Shown here: positions 6,158 through 15,006 of the stretch, one piece after another
How positions within the stretch are numbered: the stretch's first letter is position 1
Layout: each line of letters opens with the position of its first letter
Notes under the pieces: generated by a model
The model's database searches: none
The model's input: only the letters and a program-made list of their open reading frames with translations
What the model was told of the DNA's origin: nothing
Translations under genes and position numbers: made by a program
Source: Rhodanobacter thiooxydans
Lineage (GTDB): Bacteria; Pseudomonadota; Gammaproteobacteria; Xanthomonadales; Rhodanobacteraceae
Assembly (NCBI RefSeq): GCF_021545845.1
Contig: NZ_CP088923.1
Location: forward strand, 248,001-312,000
DNA: 64,000 nucleotides
Reading direction: 5' to 3'

Positions 6158-8566
6158 ATGAATGTAGACAAGCTGACGAGACACCTCGCAGGTCTCCGCG
6201 TGAGTCCTGCTGGAATTCGTTACGTTGTAGATTCAGCGTTGGCGCCCCCACAGATACACCTGCGCAGCGGGCCGCAACACAATCTCACTGGTGACATCTC
6301 CACCACTCTTTGCACGTACCTTGATGAAGGCGTCGACGGAGATGTTGTGCCGAGGCTGCAGGTAGCCTCGCTCTCCGCCGAACACGCTTTTTTCGTCAAC
6401 CTTCAGTTCCGTGGCGACGTGGTGTTCGCGATCAACCATCCTTTGCAGGTACCGCTCAGGATCACCAACCGACGGGGACGGCACCAGCGGATTGCATACA
6501 CACCTGACGCCATCGCTATCGACGACAAACGTGCATGCGTCTTCGAGCTAAAGACCGACAACGAGGCCGATGACCTGACCCGCAAGCGGCCTCACGATTG
6601 GCGAAAAATTGACGTTGGCTACGAGTACACGACCGCGAAGCACTGCTTTGCAGAAATGGGGCTACGCCACGTCGTTGTAGTGTCCAGTTCTCTGCCGTGG
6701 ATCCGCACGCGCAACCAGCAATTCCTCGACCGTCAGTCGGCACCTGAGCCCGATCCTGCTCTTGACCAGCGCATCGTTCGATACGTAAAGCGCAACTCAC
6801 CAGTGGCGTTACAGCAAATCATTCTGTCGTGTGGCGTTGTTACCGCGAGTCCCGTCCTGAGACTCATCAAGCTTGGCGTGCTCCATGTCGACCTGGACCA
6901 CGTTCTTCTGTCAGCACCCGATTCGGCGGTCATCTGTGCGTCGCCAGACCAGGCCGCCGCGGTTTCCGCCGGCATCGCATCGCTGCAGTCCGTAGCCTCC
7001 ACAAGAGCTACCGCATCCATCGAACAAACGGGCGACCCCAAACACTTGGATGAACTGGGTTTCCGCATAGGCTGCCTGCAAGGGAAGGCTGTCGCTCGCA
7101 CCTCAGGAAGGGCACCGTCACGCAGGACCAAACAAAGATGGACTAAAGCGTTCAAAGAGGGCGGCGCGGTTGCCCTGAACCCGAAGTGGTCAAGATGTGG
7201 AAATCGCGACCGAAGGCTCGCGTGTTGGCACGAGACTCTTCTGTTCGAGTTCATCAAGACCGAGCGGAGCAGCACCGAATATCCGTCGCGTACCGACGCA
7301 ATGGGAGAATACGAAAGGCGCCTGGCGAAGGAGGCCAAGAAGCGTTGCTGTGATGGAAGCCCTGTGCACTATTCCACGTTTTGCAAGCTTTGGGCGCGGC
7401 GAGACCACTGCACCGAAGACGCCATGGCTCGAGGGGGACGACGCATGGCCAACGCCGTCGCACCGCACGGCGACGTGGACAAACAAATACGGCTCGCGGA
7501 TGGCCCCTTTCAAGTCGCGCATATTGACCATTGTCTGGCACCCACATACTCAAAGGATGATACCGGCGCTGAGGCCAAGCCATGGTTGACGATCCTCGTG
7601 GACGACTGGACTGGCGAGCCGCTCGCACGCGTAATGACCCACGAGAAGCCTAGCCACAAGACCGATTTGGCACTCCTGCGTGAGTGCGTCCGCAAACATG
7701 GGCGCCTTCCGCATACGATTCTTTCTGACCATGGTTCTGATTTCATGGGCACTGTCTTCGTTGCGGCGCTCGCAGCCCTTGGGGTAGATGCGATTTACCG
7801 GCCAGAGGCTCATCCGCGCGTTGGCCATCGCGTTGAGCGCACGTTTGGCACCTTCGCAGAAACCGTGTGCCGAGGTTACCCAGGGTTCGCGGTGGATATA
7901 CCGAATTCGCGGGCCATTTCCGCGAAAAAACACCCTTCGCGAGGCCCCAGACGCGACTTCGATGATCTGCTTCACCATACAGACCACTTCTTGTTCGAAG
8001 TCATCCCGACGCTCAAACCGCTTGATGGTGGCAAGTCCAAACGAGAGGCGCGGCAGCGCTTCGAAGAGACATACGGAAAGCAAGGCATAACGGTTGTGAT
8101 GAATCTTGAGTTCCTGATTGTTACCTCGCCGCCACTGAAGGAAAGCGGGTGCATTGAGCCGTCGGGGGCCATCAGAGTGAAGGAAAAGCGCTTTTACACC
8201 GAAGCTCTGATCGGCGTTGACCTTCGACAACATAATTTGTCCCTGCGTCAGGAGCCGGAAGACCCATCGATCCTGTATTACGCTTTCGGTGGGAAGTGGC
8301 ATGTCGCCAAGTCGAGGGATGCCCTCAAAAGCCACGGCCGCACTGATGAGTCGATACGAGCGGAGGCGCAATGCTTAACGCGACCCACTGCAGCGGACCG
8401 TGCGCAACGCCGAAGGACCTTGCACTCGGCCCCCAAATCAAAGCGTCCCCACAAGCCGCCGCCATCCGTTGGCCAGTCGATGGGCGAAAGCGATACGCCA
8501 GCAAGCAGCAAGCCAACTGGGCCGGTTGATGCACTCCCAACATTGCCCCTCCCACTAAAAATCTGA
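6158..8566 (+). CDS. Fused TnsA-TnsB transposase of a Tn7-like element
   Basis: 802 residues. Residues about 70-190 form a TnsA-like endonuclease with a PD-(D/E)xK core: D117 in AYTPDAIA and E130-L-K132 in VFELKTD. It would cut the 5' strands at the transposon ends. Residues about 300-700 form a TnsB/TniA DDE integrase: D457 (VAHIDHC), D524 (ILSDHGSDF) and E560 (HPRVGHRVERTFGTF), a DD35E spacing, which joins 3' ends to target DNA. The basic C-terminus (RRRTLHSAPKSKRPHKPPP) may contact TnsC. In Tn7 the two subunits are separate; here they are one chain, as in a minority of Tn7-like elements. GGAG lies very close to the chosen ATG. It is followed by the TnsC-like and TniQ-like genes. Confidence 0.85.
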   Translation: MNVDKLTRHLAGLRVSPAGIRYVVDSALAPPQIHLRSGPQHNLTGDISTTLCTYLDEGVDGDVVPRLQVASLSAEHAFFVNLQFRGDVVFAINHPLQVPLRITNRRGRHQRIAYTPDAIAIDDKRACVFELKTDNEADDLTRKRPHDWRKIDVGYEYTTAKHCFAEMGLRHVVVVSSSLPWIRTRNQQFLDRQSAPEPDPALDQRIVRYVKRNSPVALQQIILSCGVVTASPVLRLIKLGVLHVDLDHVLLSAPDSAVICASPDQAAAVSAGIASLQSVASTRATASIEQTGDPKHLDELGFRIGCLQGKAVARTSGRAPSRRTKQRWTKAFKEGGAVALNPKWSRCGNRDRRLACWHETLLFEFIKTERSSTEYPSRTDAMGEYERRLAKEAKKRCCDGSPVHYSTFCKLWARRDHCTEDAMARGGRRMANAVAPHGDVDKQIRLADGPFQVAHIDHCLAPTYSKDDTGAEAKPWLTILVDDWTGEPLARVMTHEKPSHKTDLALLRECVRKHGRLPHTILSDHGSDFMGTVFVAALAALGVDAIYRPEAHPRVGHRVERTFGTFAETVCRGYPGFAVDIPNSRAISAKKHPSRGPRRDFDDLLHHTDHFLFEVIPTLKPLDGGKSKREARQRFEETYGKQGITVVMNLEFLIVTSPPLKESGCIEPSGAIRVKEKRFYTEALIGVDLRQHNLSLRQEPEDPSILYYAFGGKWHVAKSRDALKSHGRTDESIRAEAQCLTRPTAADRAQRRRTLHSAPKSKRPHKPPPSVGQSMGESDTPASSKPTGPVDALPTLPLPLKI

Positions 8567-8614
8567 GTGCTCCATATGGACTGCACAAAGCGCCGCTTCT
8601 TTCAGGAGCTTGCA

Positions 8615-9688
8615 ATGCGCAAGCCAAAGCTTACGGATGTCATCGAGCACAGAAACTTTAGGTTCTGCCTGGATGAGCTCGAAGGGATCTTCCGTCTGTG
8701 TCCAACGGAAGCAGCGATACTTCTTGTCGGGCCGACCAACGGTGGGAAATCGCAGCTCCTCGCCTATTTGGTGTCGTTCCTGATGAACGAGATCTACCAA
8801 GGCGTCGGCCCGAATGATCGAGCACTGATCGGCTTCTCGGCCATGACCACGCGTCAAGGCCGTACGACCCCGAAATTTGCGCTGCACGAATTGTTGGAAG
8901 ACGTCGGCCATCCATTTTTCCAGCTAGAGCCAATCTCAAACGAGGCGCCACTGTACCGCCCAGCTATCAAGACCGACGAGACTTACTGCCTCCGTGCACT
9001 CAAAGGCGCGTTTCATTCGCGAAACGTCAAGGCCGCCATTGTCGATGATGCTCATTACCTCGTTCGAACCAAAGACGAGGAATACAAGGCATCGCTCCTT
9101 GAAGCGATGAAGGGAGTGATTACGCCGCAGACGACGCTTATCCTTGCCGGGGGATATGAGCTGGCCGAGGTCGCGATGGCCTATCGGACCCATTTCGCTG
9201 AGCGGCTCCTGATCGTGCATTTGCCTCGTTACGGAAAGAGCCCAAGCGACATAAACGAGTGGCGGCGCGTGGTGGCGACGATGGGCCAATCACCTAAATT
9301 GCGTCTCGGCTCAACGCATCTCCTGATAGACGAGGCTGATCGCCTCCGGCACGAATGCCACGGCGTGGTCGGCATCCTCGAAAAGAGGCTCATACGAGCG
9401 CAATCTTATGCAGACGCGTGTCACACGCCAATTTCTGCTGAGGTGCTGAAACAGACACGCCCGACCGCATTGCAGTGGGACACCACCGAGGCCGACATCA
9501 AGAGCGGCGAAAAGTTGTTGGGAACACGCGTGGAACTAATCGACATTCCGCAATCGCCCAATTCGATCGCGCCGAGTACTAGTGCCAAGGCCAGCGGCGC
9601 AGGCAAGCACACGAAGGGCACCTGGAAGAAAGGCGCTCGCCCGTTCGAGCGTAAGCCGCGGCGTGCGCAACCGGCCGTGCGGACATGA
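8615..9688 (+). CDS. TnsC/TniB-like AAA+ transposition ATPase
   Basis: 357 residues from the ATG at 8615, which has AGGAG about 7 nt upstream; an in-frame GTG at 8567 is less likely. Walker A is GPTNGGKS (residues 39-46), Walker B is AAIVDDAHYL (D144, D145), and LILAGGYEL resembles the sensor-1 strand. In Tn7-type systems TnsC polymerises on target DNA, links the target selector to the transposase and provides target immunity. The C-terminal 50 residues are basic and probably flexible (KGTWKKGARPFERKPRRAQP). The last codons overlap the next gene by 4 bp (ATGA), so TnsC and TniQ are translationally coupled. Confidence 0.85.
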   Translation: MRKPKLTDVIEHRNFRFCLDELEGIFRLCPTEAAILLVGPTNGGKSQLLAYLVSFLMNEIYQGVGPNDRALIGFSAMTTRQGRTTPKFALHELLEDVGHPFFQLEPISNEAPLYRPAIKTDETYCLRALKGAFHSRNVKAAIVDDAHYLVRTKDEEYKASLLEAMKGVITPQTTLILAGGYELAEVAMAYRTHFAERLLIVHLPRYGKSPSDINEWRRVVATMGQSPKLRLGSTHLLIDEADRLRHECHGVVGILEKRLIRAQSYADACHTPISAEVLKQTRPTALQWDTTEADIKSGEKLLGTRVELIDIPQSPNSIAPSTSAKASGAGKHTKGTWKKGARPFERKPRRAQPAVRT

Positions 9689-11028
9689 GCTCCGTGCTGC
9701 TTCCGCTCGAGCCGGCGGGAATGGGCACGAAGTACGTAGAGGCGTTTGGCTCGTACTTCGGGCGCCTGGCACGCCTCCATGACTGCAGTATCGCGCAGCT
9801 GGCTCGCTTCCTTTCGTCGTGGCAATCGCGCGAGTTGGGACGCCGTGTTTCATTGAACGAGTCCACTCTCTACAAGTCGAAGGGCGCCGGTATCTTCGGG
9901 TATGGTGCCTGCGTAGAGGTATACGTTGACGCGGTGGAACATGCCATGGGCGTGTCAGGTTTACGTTGCTGCACACTGATCCCAATTGGGCAGGCCTTGA
10001 ATCCCCAGGCTTTCGATTCGGTGCGGAGTAGTCGCGCCTGGTGTGAGCAATGCTTTCGAGATGACATTGTTTCGGGCGCACGGCCGTACGATCGACTGCT
10101 GTGGACGCTCCGCGCTATCACGCGCTGCCCCGAACATCGGGTGGCGTTGCGGACTGAGTGTCCGGCTTGCGGAGTGGCACAACATTTCCACAACCGATCC
10201 GGCGACCCACTGCTGTGCTGGAAGTGCGACTCAGCGCTCATTGGACTTCCCTCGGACCTGCGTCCAATGCCAGAACCTCCGCTAGGAGAACGCGATCTGA
10301 ACGAACTGGTTGAAGCTATTGCTAGTGGCGAGCAGGTAGTTCGCGATGAGGCCGCATTTCATACGTTCCAAAACGCGCTGTTTTCCATCGTCTCGCCCGT
10401 CGCCGGCATCGTTGCTGGTGTCGCTAAGATAAGTGGGAGTGCGAGGGCCCGCGGTGCTGTGGTGAAACCCAGTTTGGGAACCATGTTGCGGAGGGCACAG
10501 GCGGCTGGCGTGACAGTTCTCCAAATACTTGAGGATCCAGAGGTTGCCGCAACGGCAGCGGGGCAACTCATCTTTGACAGCAAAGCGATCGCCGCGAGGG
10601 CAAAGATTCGACGCCCAAGCGAAATTGTCGAGGATGTGCGCAACGCCATGCTTGCACAGCTCGAAGAACCAAGGTCAGTACAGATACGGCGGTTGGCCGA
10701 GCTTGCGAATTGCTGTGGCGTTTCGGAAGGCTACGTCAGATACCACCTGCCTGCGCTAGTGAAGCGCTATCAGTCCCACCGCGTGGCAGCAAGCATTTTT
10801 GGAACGCAATCTTGCTTAGCAAGATGTAAAACGCTTTTGGAAGACCAGAGGCACATCGAACGGTACTGGTCATGCGGACAAACGAAGCGCAAGCTGGCAA
10901 AGCTGCTCGCCACCGATGCTGAATGCAATGTGCGTGTGGCAAGGCTCGCAATACGAAGGTACCTTTGCATGGCAAAGGGCAGCCGTCGGGCAGGCAAGGC
11001 AGACGTGGTCAAGTCGTCTTCTATTTGA
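9685..11028 (+). CDS. TniQ/TnsD-like target-selection protein
   Basis: 447 residues. The N-terminal TniQ domain carries zinc-ligand pairs C120-x2-C123 (AWCEQCFRDD), C148-P-E-H151, C159-P-A-C162 and C178-W-K-C181. The rest is helical, with a probable HTH near LAELANCCGVSEGYVRYHLP, as in TnsD-type proteins that read a fixed chromosomal site. There are no cas genes nearby, so RNA-guided targeting is not indicated. The 4-bp overlap with tnsC fits an operon tnsAB-tnsC-tniQ. The target is unknown; the tRNA gene at 22.4 kb is the only obvious candidate in view, but it lies at the cargo end, not the transposase end. Confidence 0.8.
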   Translation: MSSVLLPLEPAGMGTKYVEAFGSYFGRLARLHDCSIAQLARFLSSWQSRELGRRVSLNESTLYKSKGAGIFGYGACVEVYVDAVEHAMGVSGLRCCTLIPIGQALNPQAFDSVRSSRAWCEQCFRDDIVSGARPYDRLLWTLRAITRCPEHRVALRTECPACGVAQHFHNRSGDPLLCWKCDSALIGLPSDLRPMPEPPLGERDLNELVEAIASGEQVVRDEAAFHTFQNALFSIVSPVAGIVAGVAKISGSARARGAVVKPSLGTMLRRAQAAGVTVLQILEDPEVAATAAGQLIFDSKAIAARAKIRRPSEIVEDVRNAMLAQLEEPRSVQIRRLAELANCCGVSEGYVRYHLPALVKRYQSHRVAASIFGTQSCLARCKTLLEDQRHIERYWSCGQTKRKLAKLLATDAECNVRVARLAIRRYLCMAKGSRRAGKADVVKSSSI

Positions 11029-11150
11029 GTTGGCGTTCTGAGGGGGCCCTTTAAGCACCGCGCAGCGGGACAGCCTAGCCGGAGGGCTTAACGTCTGTTC
11101 GCGGCCGCTTCCGACCAGTGGCAACCACACTCAGGATTCCGGCGCGCTGA

Positions 11151-12491
11151 TCATGACCGATTAGCGCTACCGAACAACTCATCGGTATGCGCATCCCAAA
11201 AGCCTGAGGGACGCGAGAGGTCCTCAACCAATCGATCGTTCTGCAAATCGAACGGCACGACCCGGAGGTGCAACTGCTGCGAATAGGTAAACACGGGTAA
11301 CGGGTGCTGGAACCGTTGGGTCATGGGGTAGATCAGCAGCATCTGTCCTTTCGCAGGTAGGTAGCGGTGGCCGTAGGCGAAAAGCTGATAGAAGTCGGAC
11401 TGGCTGAGGCCGTACTTATCTTTGGTGCCACCCAATGCCTGGTCAAGCAGCTTCCACTTGGCGTCCAGTACCCAGGTCTGCTCCCCGCGCTTGATGAGAA
11501 AGTCGGGTTTGAGCTGAAACCATTCCTGACTGTCGTGTCCGCACAGGTACTGGCTGGATGCCTGCGTCTTGATTGTCGCGTCCCGGGGCAGCGTCTTGCG
11601 CAGGCAGGCCTCGACATAGCGTTCGAAGATCTTCTCCATCGGGAACAGCAGGCTTGTGCCATGCCATTCGCCCATGACCGACAGCGGGGTCTGCTCGCCA
11701 AGTATCAATGCGCACCACGGACGTGCTGGTTGGTAGTGCGTGAGTAGGCGATCGTTCCGCCAGCGGCGGAAGTCTTCGTTGACATTACGGCTGCGTGGCA
11801 CCGGCGCGAGAAAGGTGGCCAGTTCGTGGGCTAGCCGCCAGTTGCCAGCGTCGCGGGTCAGCCGACAGACTCGGTCCAGTGCTAAGCACAGCAGCCGATT
11901 CTCGGGTCGGTCGGCGTCAAACACGTCGTGCTCGATCTGGAACAGGTGGTCGCGTCCCGGCGGCTGGCGCAGCTGACGCGGCACATCCAGCCGGCCGCGC
12001 AGAAAACGCTGCTCCTCCTGCACGCGGTGGTAGTCGAAGCGAAGGCCGCGTTTTACGAGCTTGTCCAGCGCCTGCAGGAACTGACGTATCACCCATTCGG
12101 TCAGCGGCGCGTCAAAAGTCTGGATGTCGGTGGGCGACGTTTCACGGGCTGGCACATCCAGGCAACGTGCCAGCATTTTTCGCAGCAGCCGGCGGGCCGC
12201 GTCGCGGTTGTCGCCGTGTTCTGCCGTCTTCGGCAAGATCTCGATGCGCGTGCCGCAAGGCGTCTCGATCACGCCGACATAGCTGTCCAGCCGCAACCAG
12301 CGGCGATCATCCACCTGCACCAAAGCAGCGCCTGACTTCTGCAGTCGTGCGCTCTCACGGCACAGCCAGTCGAATGCCGATTCTGATACACGGGCGACGT
12401 CTAGCGAGCCCTCTGTAACGGCCGACGTGGTTAGCCGAGCGTATTCCCTGACGACGACAGGCTCGCGCACCTGTTCAGACCTTGCCGTCAC
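11151..12491 (-). CDS. mcrC: McrC-like nuclease subunit of a type IV restriction system
   Basis: 446 residues. The McrC pattern is clear: an N-terminal beta domain (YVGVIETPCGTRIEILPK), FRRWRNDRLLTHYQPARPWC in the middle, and a PD-(D/E)xK nuclease core LKPDFLIKRGEQTWVLDAKW with D330, D343 and K345. McrC is the cutting subunit that McrB recruits to modified DNA. The GTG start at 12491 overlaps the end of mcrB by 17 bp, so it is last in the six-gene leftward operon. About 120 bp of apparently non-coding sequence separates it from the convergent TniQ gene. All catalytic residues I looked for are present. Confidence 0.88.
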   Translation of the reverse strand: MTARSEQVREPVVVREYARLTTSAVTEGSLDVARVSESAFDWLCRESARLQKSGAALVQVDDRRWLRLDSYVGVIETPCGTRIEILPKTAEHGDNRDAARRLLRKMLARCLDVPARETSPTDIQTFDAPLTEWVIRQFLQALDKLVKRGLRFDYHRVQEEQRFLRGRLDVPRQLRQPPGRDHLFQIEHDVFDADRPENRLLCLALDRVCRLTRDAGNWRLAHELATFLAPVPRSRNVNEDFRRWRNDRLLTHYQPARPWCALILGEQTPLSVMGEWHGTSLLFPMEKIFERYVEACLRKTLPRDATIKTQASSQYLCGHDSQEWFQLKPDFLIKRGEQTWVLDAKWKLLDQALGGTKDKYGLSQSDFYQLFAYGHRYLPAKGQMLLIYPMTQRFQHPLPVFTYSQQLHLRVVPFDLQNDRLVEDLSRPSGFWDAHTDELFGSANRS

Positions 12492-15003
12492 CGAGAATGC
12501 CTAGGTAACTCTGGGGCTTCTTGAATGCTTCTTCGTCCAATCGCCATGCCTTGGCTTCCGGTAGGACGTCGCCCGTGTTGCCGAACAACGAGTCCATGGA
12601 ATAAGTGGCAGGCTCGACGAAACGGAATCCCTTGTCTTTGCGATGGTCGTTCAGGACCCACGCAATGCGCTGCCAGTCTTCAAAGAAGTATTCCTGAAGC
12701 AGCGGGATGATCTGCTTCAGGAAGATGCTCGACAGCCTCGACAGGTCGTTGCTGTTCTCGAGGGACATGAAATAGGCATGCCCAAGCTGGTGGTCACGAT
12801 CGAGCAAGATCTCGATGCGGCGGTTCATCGTCTCAAGTACAGCCGACATGTCGATTTCGGCCACTTTGATGCCTGTCAGCTTGTCCGGCCTGGGGGGCAT
12901 TTCCACAAAGTCGAAGCGTCGACGAAGCGCTATATCGAGGCCGGCCAGTGAACGGTCAGCCGTATTCATGGTACCGATCAGGTACACGTTATCCGGCACG
13001 CTGAATGGATTTTTCGAGTAGGGCAGCAAGACCTCCAGCGCCTCGGCAGCGCCAGAGCGCTTGGATGGCTCGATCAGCGTGATCAGCTCGCCAAAGATTC
13101 GCGAGACGTTGCCCCGATTGATCTCGTCGATGATCAACACACGGGGATGATCGACGCCCGCTGCGCCGTTCTCCGCCTTCAGAAGTGCCCGCAGCTTGTC
13201 GTGGTTGATCGAGCCCGAGTGCAGTTCATAGGTCGTCTTCTGTTGGAAGCGGTTTTCCATCAGCGCGCCGTAGGGCAAGGCGGGCTTATAGGCGCGCAGC
13301 CAACGTACAGTTCGCGCCTGGGAGTAGTTGTCGCTCTCACGAGCAACCAACTGATAGTCGCCGGTGATCTCGCCAATGGCGCGGAACTTCAAGTTGCCTT
13401 CGCTCACGACAACGAGGTCGCCCTTCTTCATCTGGCGGACAAAGGTGTTGATGGCCGTGATCGGGTAGTCGCCCAGCGAAAGCGGATCACCGGAGGCGGC
13501 AAACACCTTCTGGATGTCTTCGCGGGATTGGCACTGAGAAAAGTCTGCATTGTTGCCAAAGCCCATCAGGGCAAGGCCTTTCTCCATGCACTCCTCGTAG
13601 ATGTGTCCCTCGGTGTTCGAGTCGCCCAGCGACAACTTCCAGATGCGCCGTCCCGACAGGTCCAGTGGGGCGTCATCGCTCCTTCGTACCAGCCGGGTGC
13701 GTGCGGATTCACAGAGCTCCTTGAATACGCCGTCTTCCACGTCATAGCGGATCTGCCTGGTATCGGGATCAGAGCTCGCGCTCAAGCCCTCGACGAAGTT
13801 CTCGTAGCTGAAGCTCTGGTGGAATGTCACGAATTGCACAAGGCCTTCCTTTGCCAGTTCGTCGTAGCGCTGCTTGAGCGTCTTCCGACGCTCATCGCCT
13901 TCGTCGTCGCCCAACCGAAAAAGAAATGAAGGGTCCAGAATTTCCAGAGCCTTCTCGATGGCTTGGTAGGTCTTCCCTGTCCCTGGCGGTCCGAAAAGGA
14001 TCTGGTTCAAAGGGGGGCGCTCGGCGGCACAGTCTTTCGCCGAGGTCGCAGTGGAGGTTGTTGCAACCGGCGCCACCGGACCGACTGCATGGGTCGCCAC
14101 CTTGGAAGACAAAAGGTAGGTCCCATTGCCGTCCTGAGTGACGGTGATGACGTCACCGGCCGCTGCACCAATGTCCTTGAAGTAGCTACCCAGCCGGTGA
14201 CGTAGTCGACCGCTGCCGGGGCTTGAAACGCGTATGTCGGTATCGAACTCCAGGCCTGAGTCGGTGCGGAAGTGAGCCGTGTCGGCGATGTCATCCGGCG
14301 TCTTGCCGCCGTACATGGTCTCCGGGAACGGTGCGGAGATGAGGTTGACCGGGAGATAGCCGTTCTTGACAGCTCCCTCGCTCAGCTTGACGACAAACGG
14401 TGTGTTGGCCACCCAGTCTTTCCAGAGCCGTTCGCTGAACGCGAAGATGCTCTCATCCGCCAAGCGCAATTTCGCGAGGGATCGATAGAGCTCACTTTGA
14501 GGTGTCGTGCTATCCGAAGCCGGCAGGCCGAGAAAGTGCAAAAGAGGCTTGCGCACGTATACGCAGGGGATGCTCGGGTTCTGCAGCGGCTGATAGTGAA
14601 AGGCAATTTTCCAGCGATAGGCTGCGCCGAGCGGGCTGCTGTCGATCTCGTCCAGGCGGCCGTCACGAGCGGCCTCGGCAACGGCTACCACATGGCCACG
14701 GATGGCCTGAAATGCCTCTTCGGGAGAGCTGCCGAATCGCCGGTACCACCCGTAGTGGTCATCGTAAGCCAGTGACGTGTCGCCCTCGCGCGCGACGGTG
14801 TCTTTGCGGGAGAAGATCGCGAACTTGAAGGCGGAGCCCCCCGCGATGCTGCCGTAATCAATCAGCCGGAATTCCAGCCAATAGATGAAGCAGTCCTTGT
14901 CACCCGCCGTGGTGTACTGGGCCAGGGTCATGTCGCGTAGTCGCTCCAGCGGCCACACCTGAAGAAACTCGCACCACAGCGTGTCGTCTGTGCTGAAGGC
15001 CAT
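12475..15003 (-). CDS. mcrB: McrB-like GTPase with an EVE/PUA-like insert
   Basis: 842 residues. The N-terminal 300 residues form a target-recognition region not resembling E. coli McrB. The AAA+ GTPase has Walker A FGPPGTGKT (338-345), Walker B VLIIDEIN (D626, E627) and the McrB signature MNTADRS (689-695). Between Walker A and Walker B lies an extra domain of about 120 residues (453-570; IWKLSLGDSNTEGH, FVRQMKKGDLVVVSEG, KFRAIGEITGDY) that looks EVE/PUA-like, the fold that reads modified bases. McrB assembles as rings that translocate DNA and activate McrC. It starts 3 nt after the hsdS stop, so it is part of the same transcript. Confidence 0.88.
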   Translation of the reverse strand: MAFSTDDTLWCEFLQVWPLERLRDMTLAQYTTAGDKDCFIYWLEFRLIDYGSIAGGSAFKFAIFSRKDTVAREGDTSLAYDDHYGWYRRFGSSPEEAFQAIRGHVVAVAEAARDGRLDEIDSSPLGAAYRWKIAFHYQPLQNPSIPCVYVRKPLLHFLGLPASDSTTPQSELYRSLAKLRLADESIFAFSERLWKDWVANTPFVVKLSEGAVKNGYLPVNLISAPFPETMYGGKTPDDIADTAHFRTDSGLEFDTDIRVSSPGSGRLRHRLGSYFKDIGAAAGDVITVTQDGNGTYLLSSKVATHAVGPVAPVATTSTATSAKDCAAERPPLNQILFGPPGTGKTYQAIEKALEILDPSFLFRLGDDEGDERRKTLKQRYDELAKEGLVQFVTFHQSFSYENFVEGLSASSDPDTRQIRYDVEDGVFKELCESARTRLVRRSDDAPLDLSGRRIWKLSLGDSNTEGHIYEECMEKGLALMGFGNNADFSQCQSREDIQKVFAASGDPLSLGDYPITAINTFVRQMKKGDLVVVSEGNLKFRAIGEITGDYQLVARESDNYSQARTVRWLRAYKPALPYGALMENRFQQKTTYELHSGSINHDKLRALLKAENGAAGVDHPRVLIIDEINRGNVSRIFGELITLIEPSKRSGAAEALEVLLPYSKNPFSVPDNVYLIGTMNTADRSLAGLDIALRRRFDFVEMPPRPDKLTGIKVAEIDMSAVLETMNRRIEILLDRDHQLGHAYFMSLENSNDLSRLSSIFLKQIIPLLQEYFFEDWQRIAWVLNDHRKDKGFRFVEPATYSMDSLFGNTGDVLPEAKAWRLDEEAFKKPQSYLGILGDGKV

Positions 15004-15006
15004 GGG

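Noticed and set aside
9685..11028. CRISPR-associated transposon (TniQ with Cascade)
   Set aside because: No cas genes, crRNA repeats or Cas12k occur within reach of tniQ; the TniQ is long and TnsD-like.
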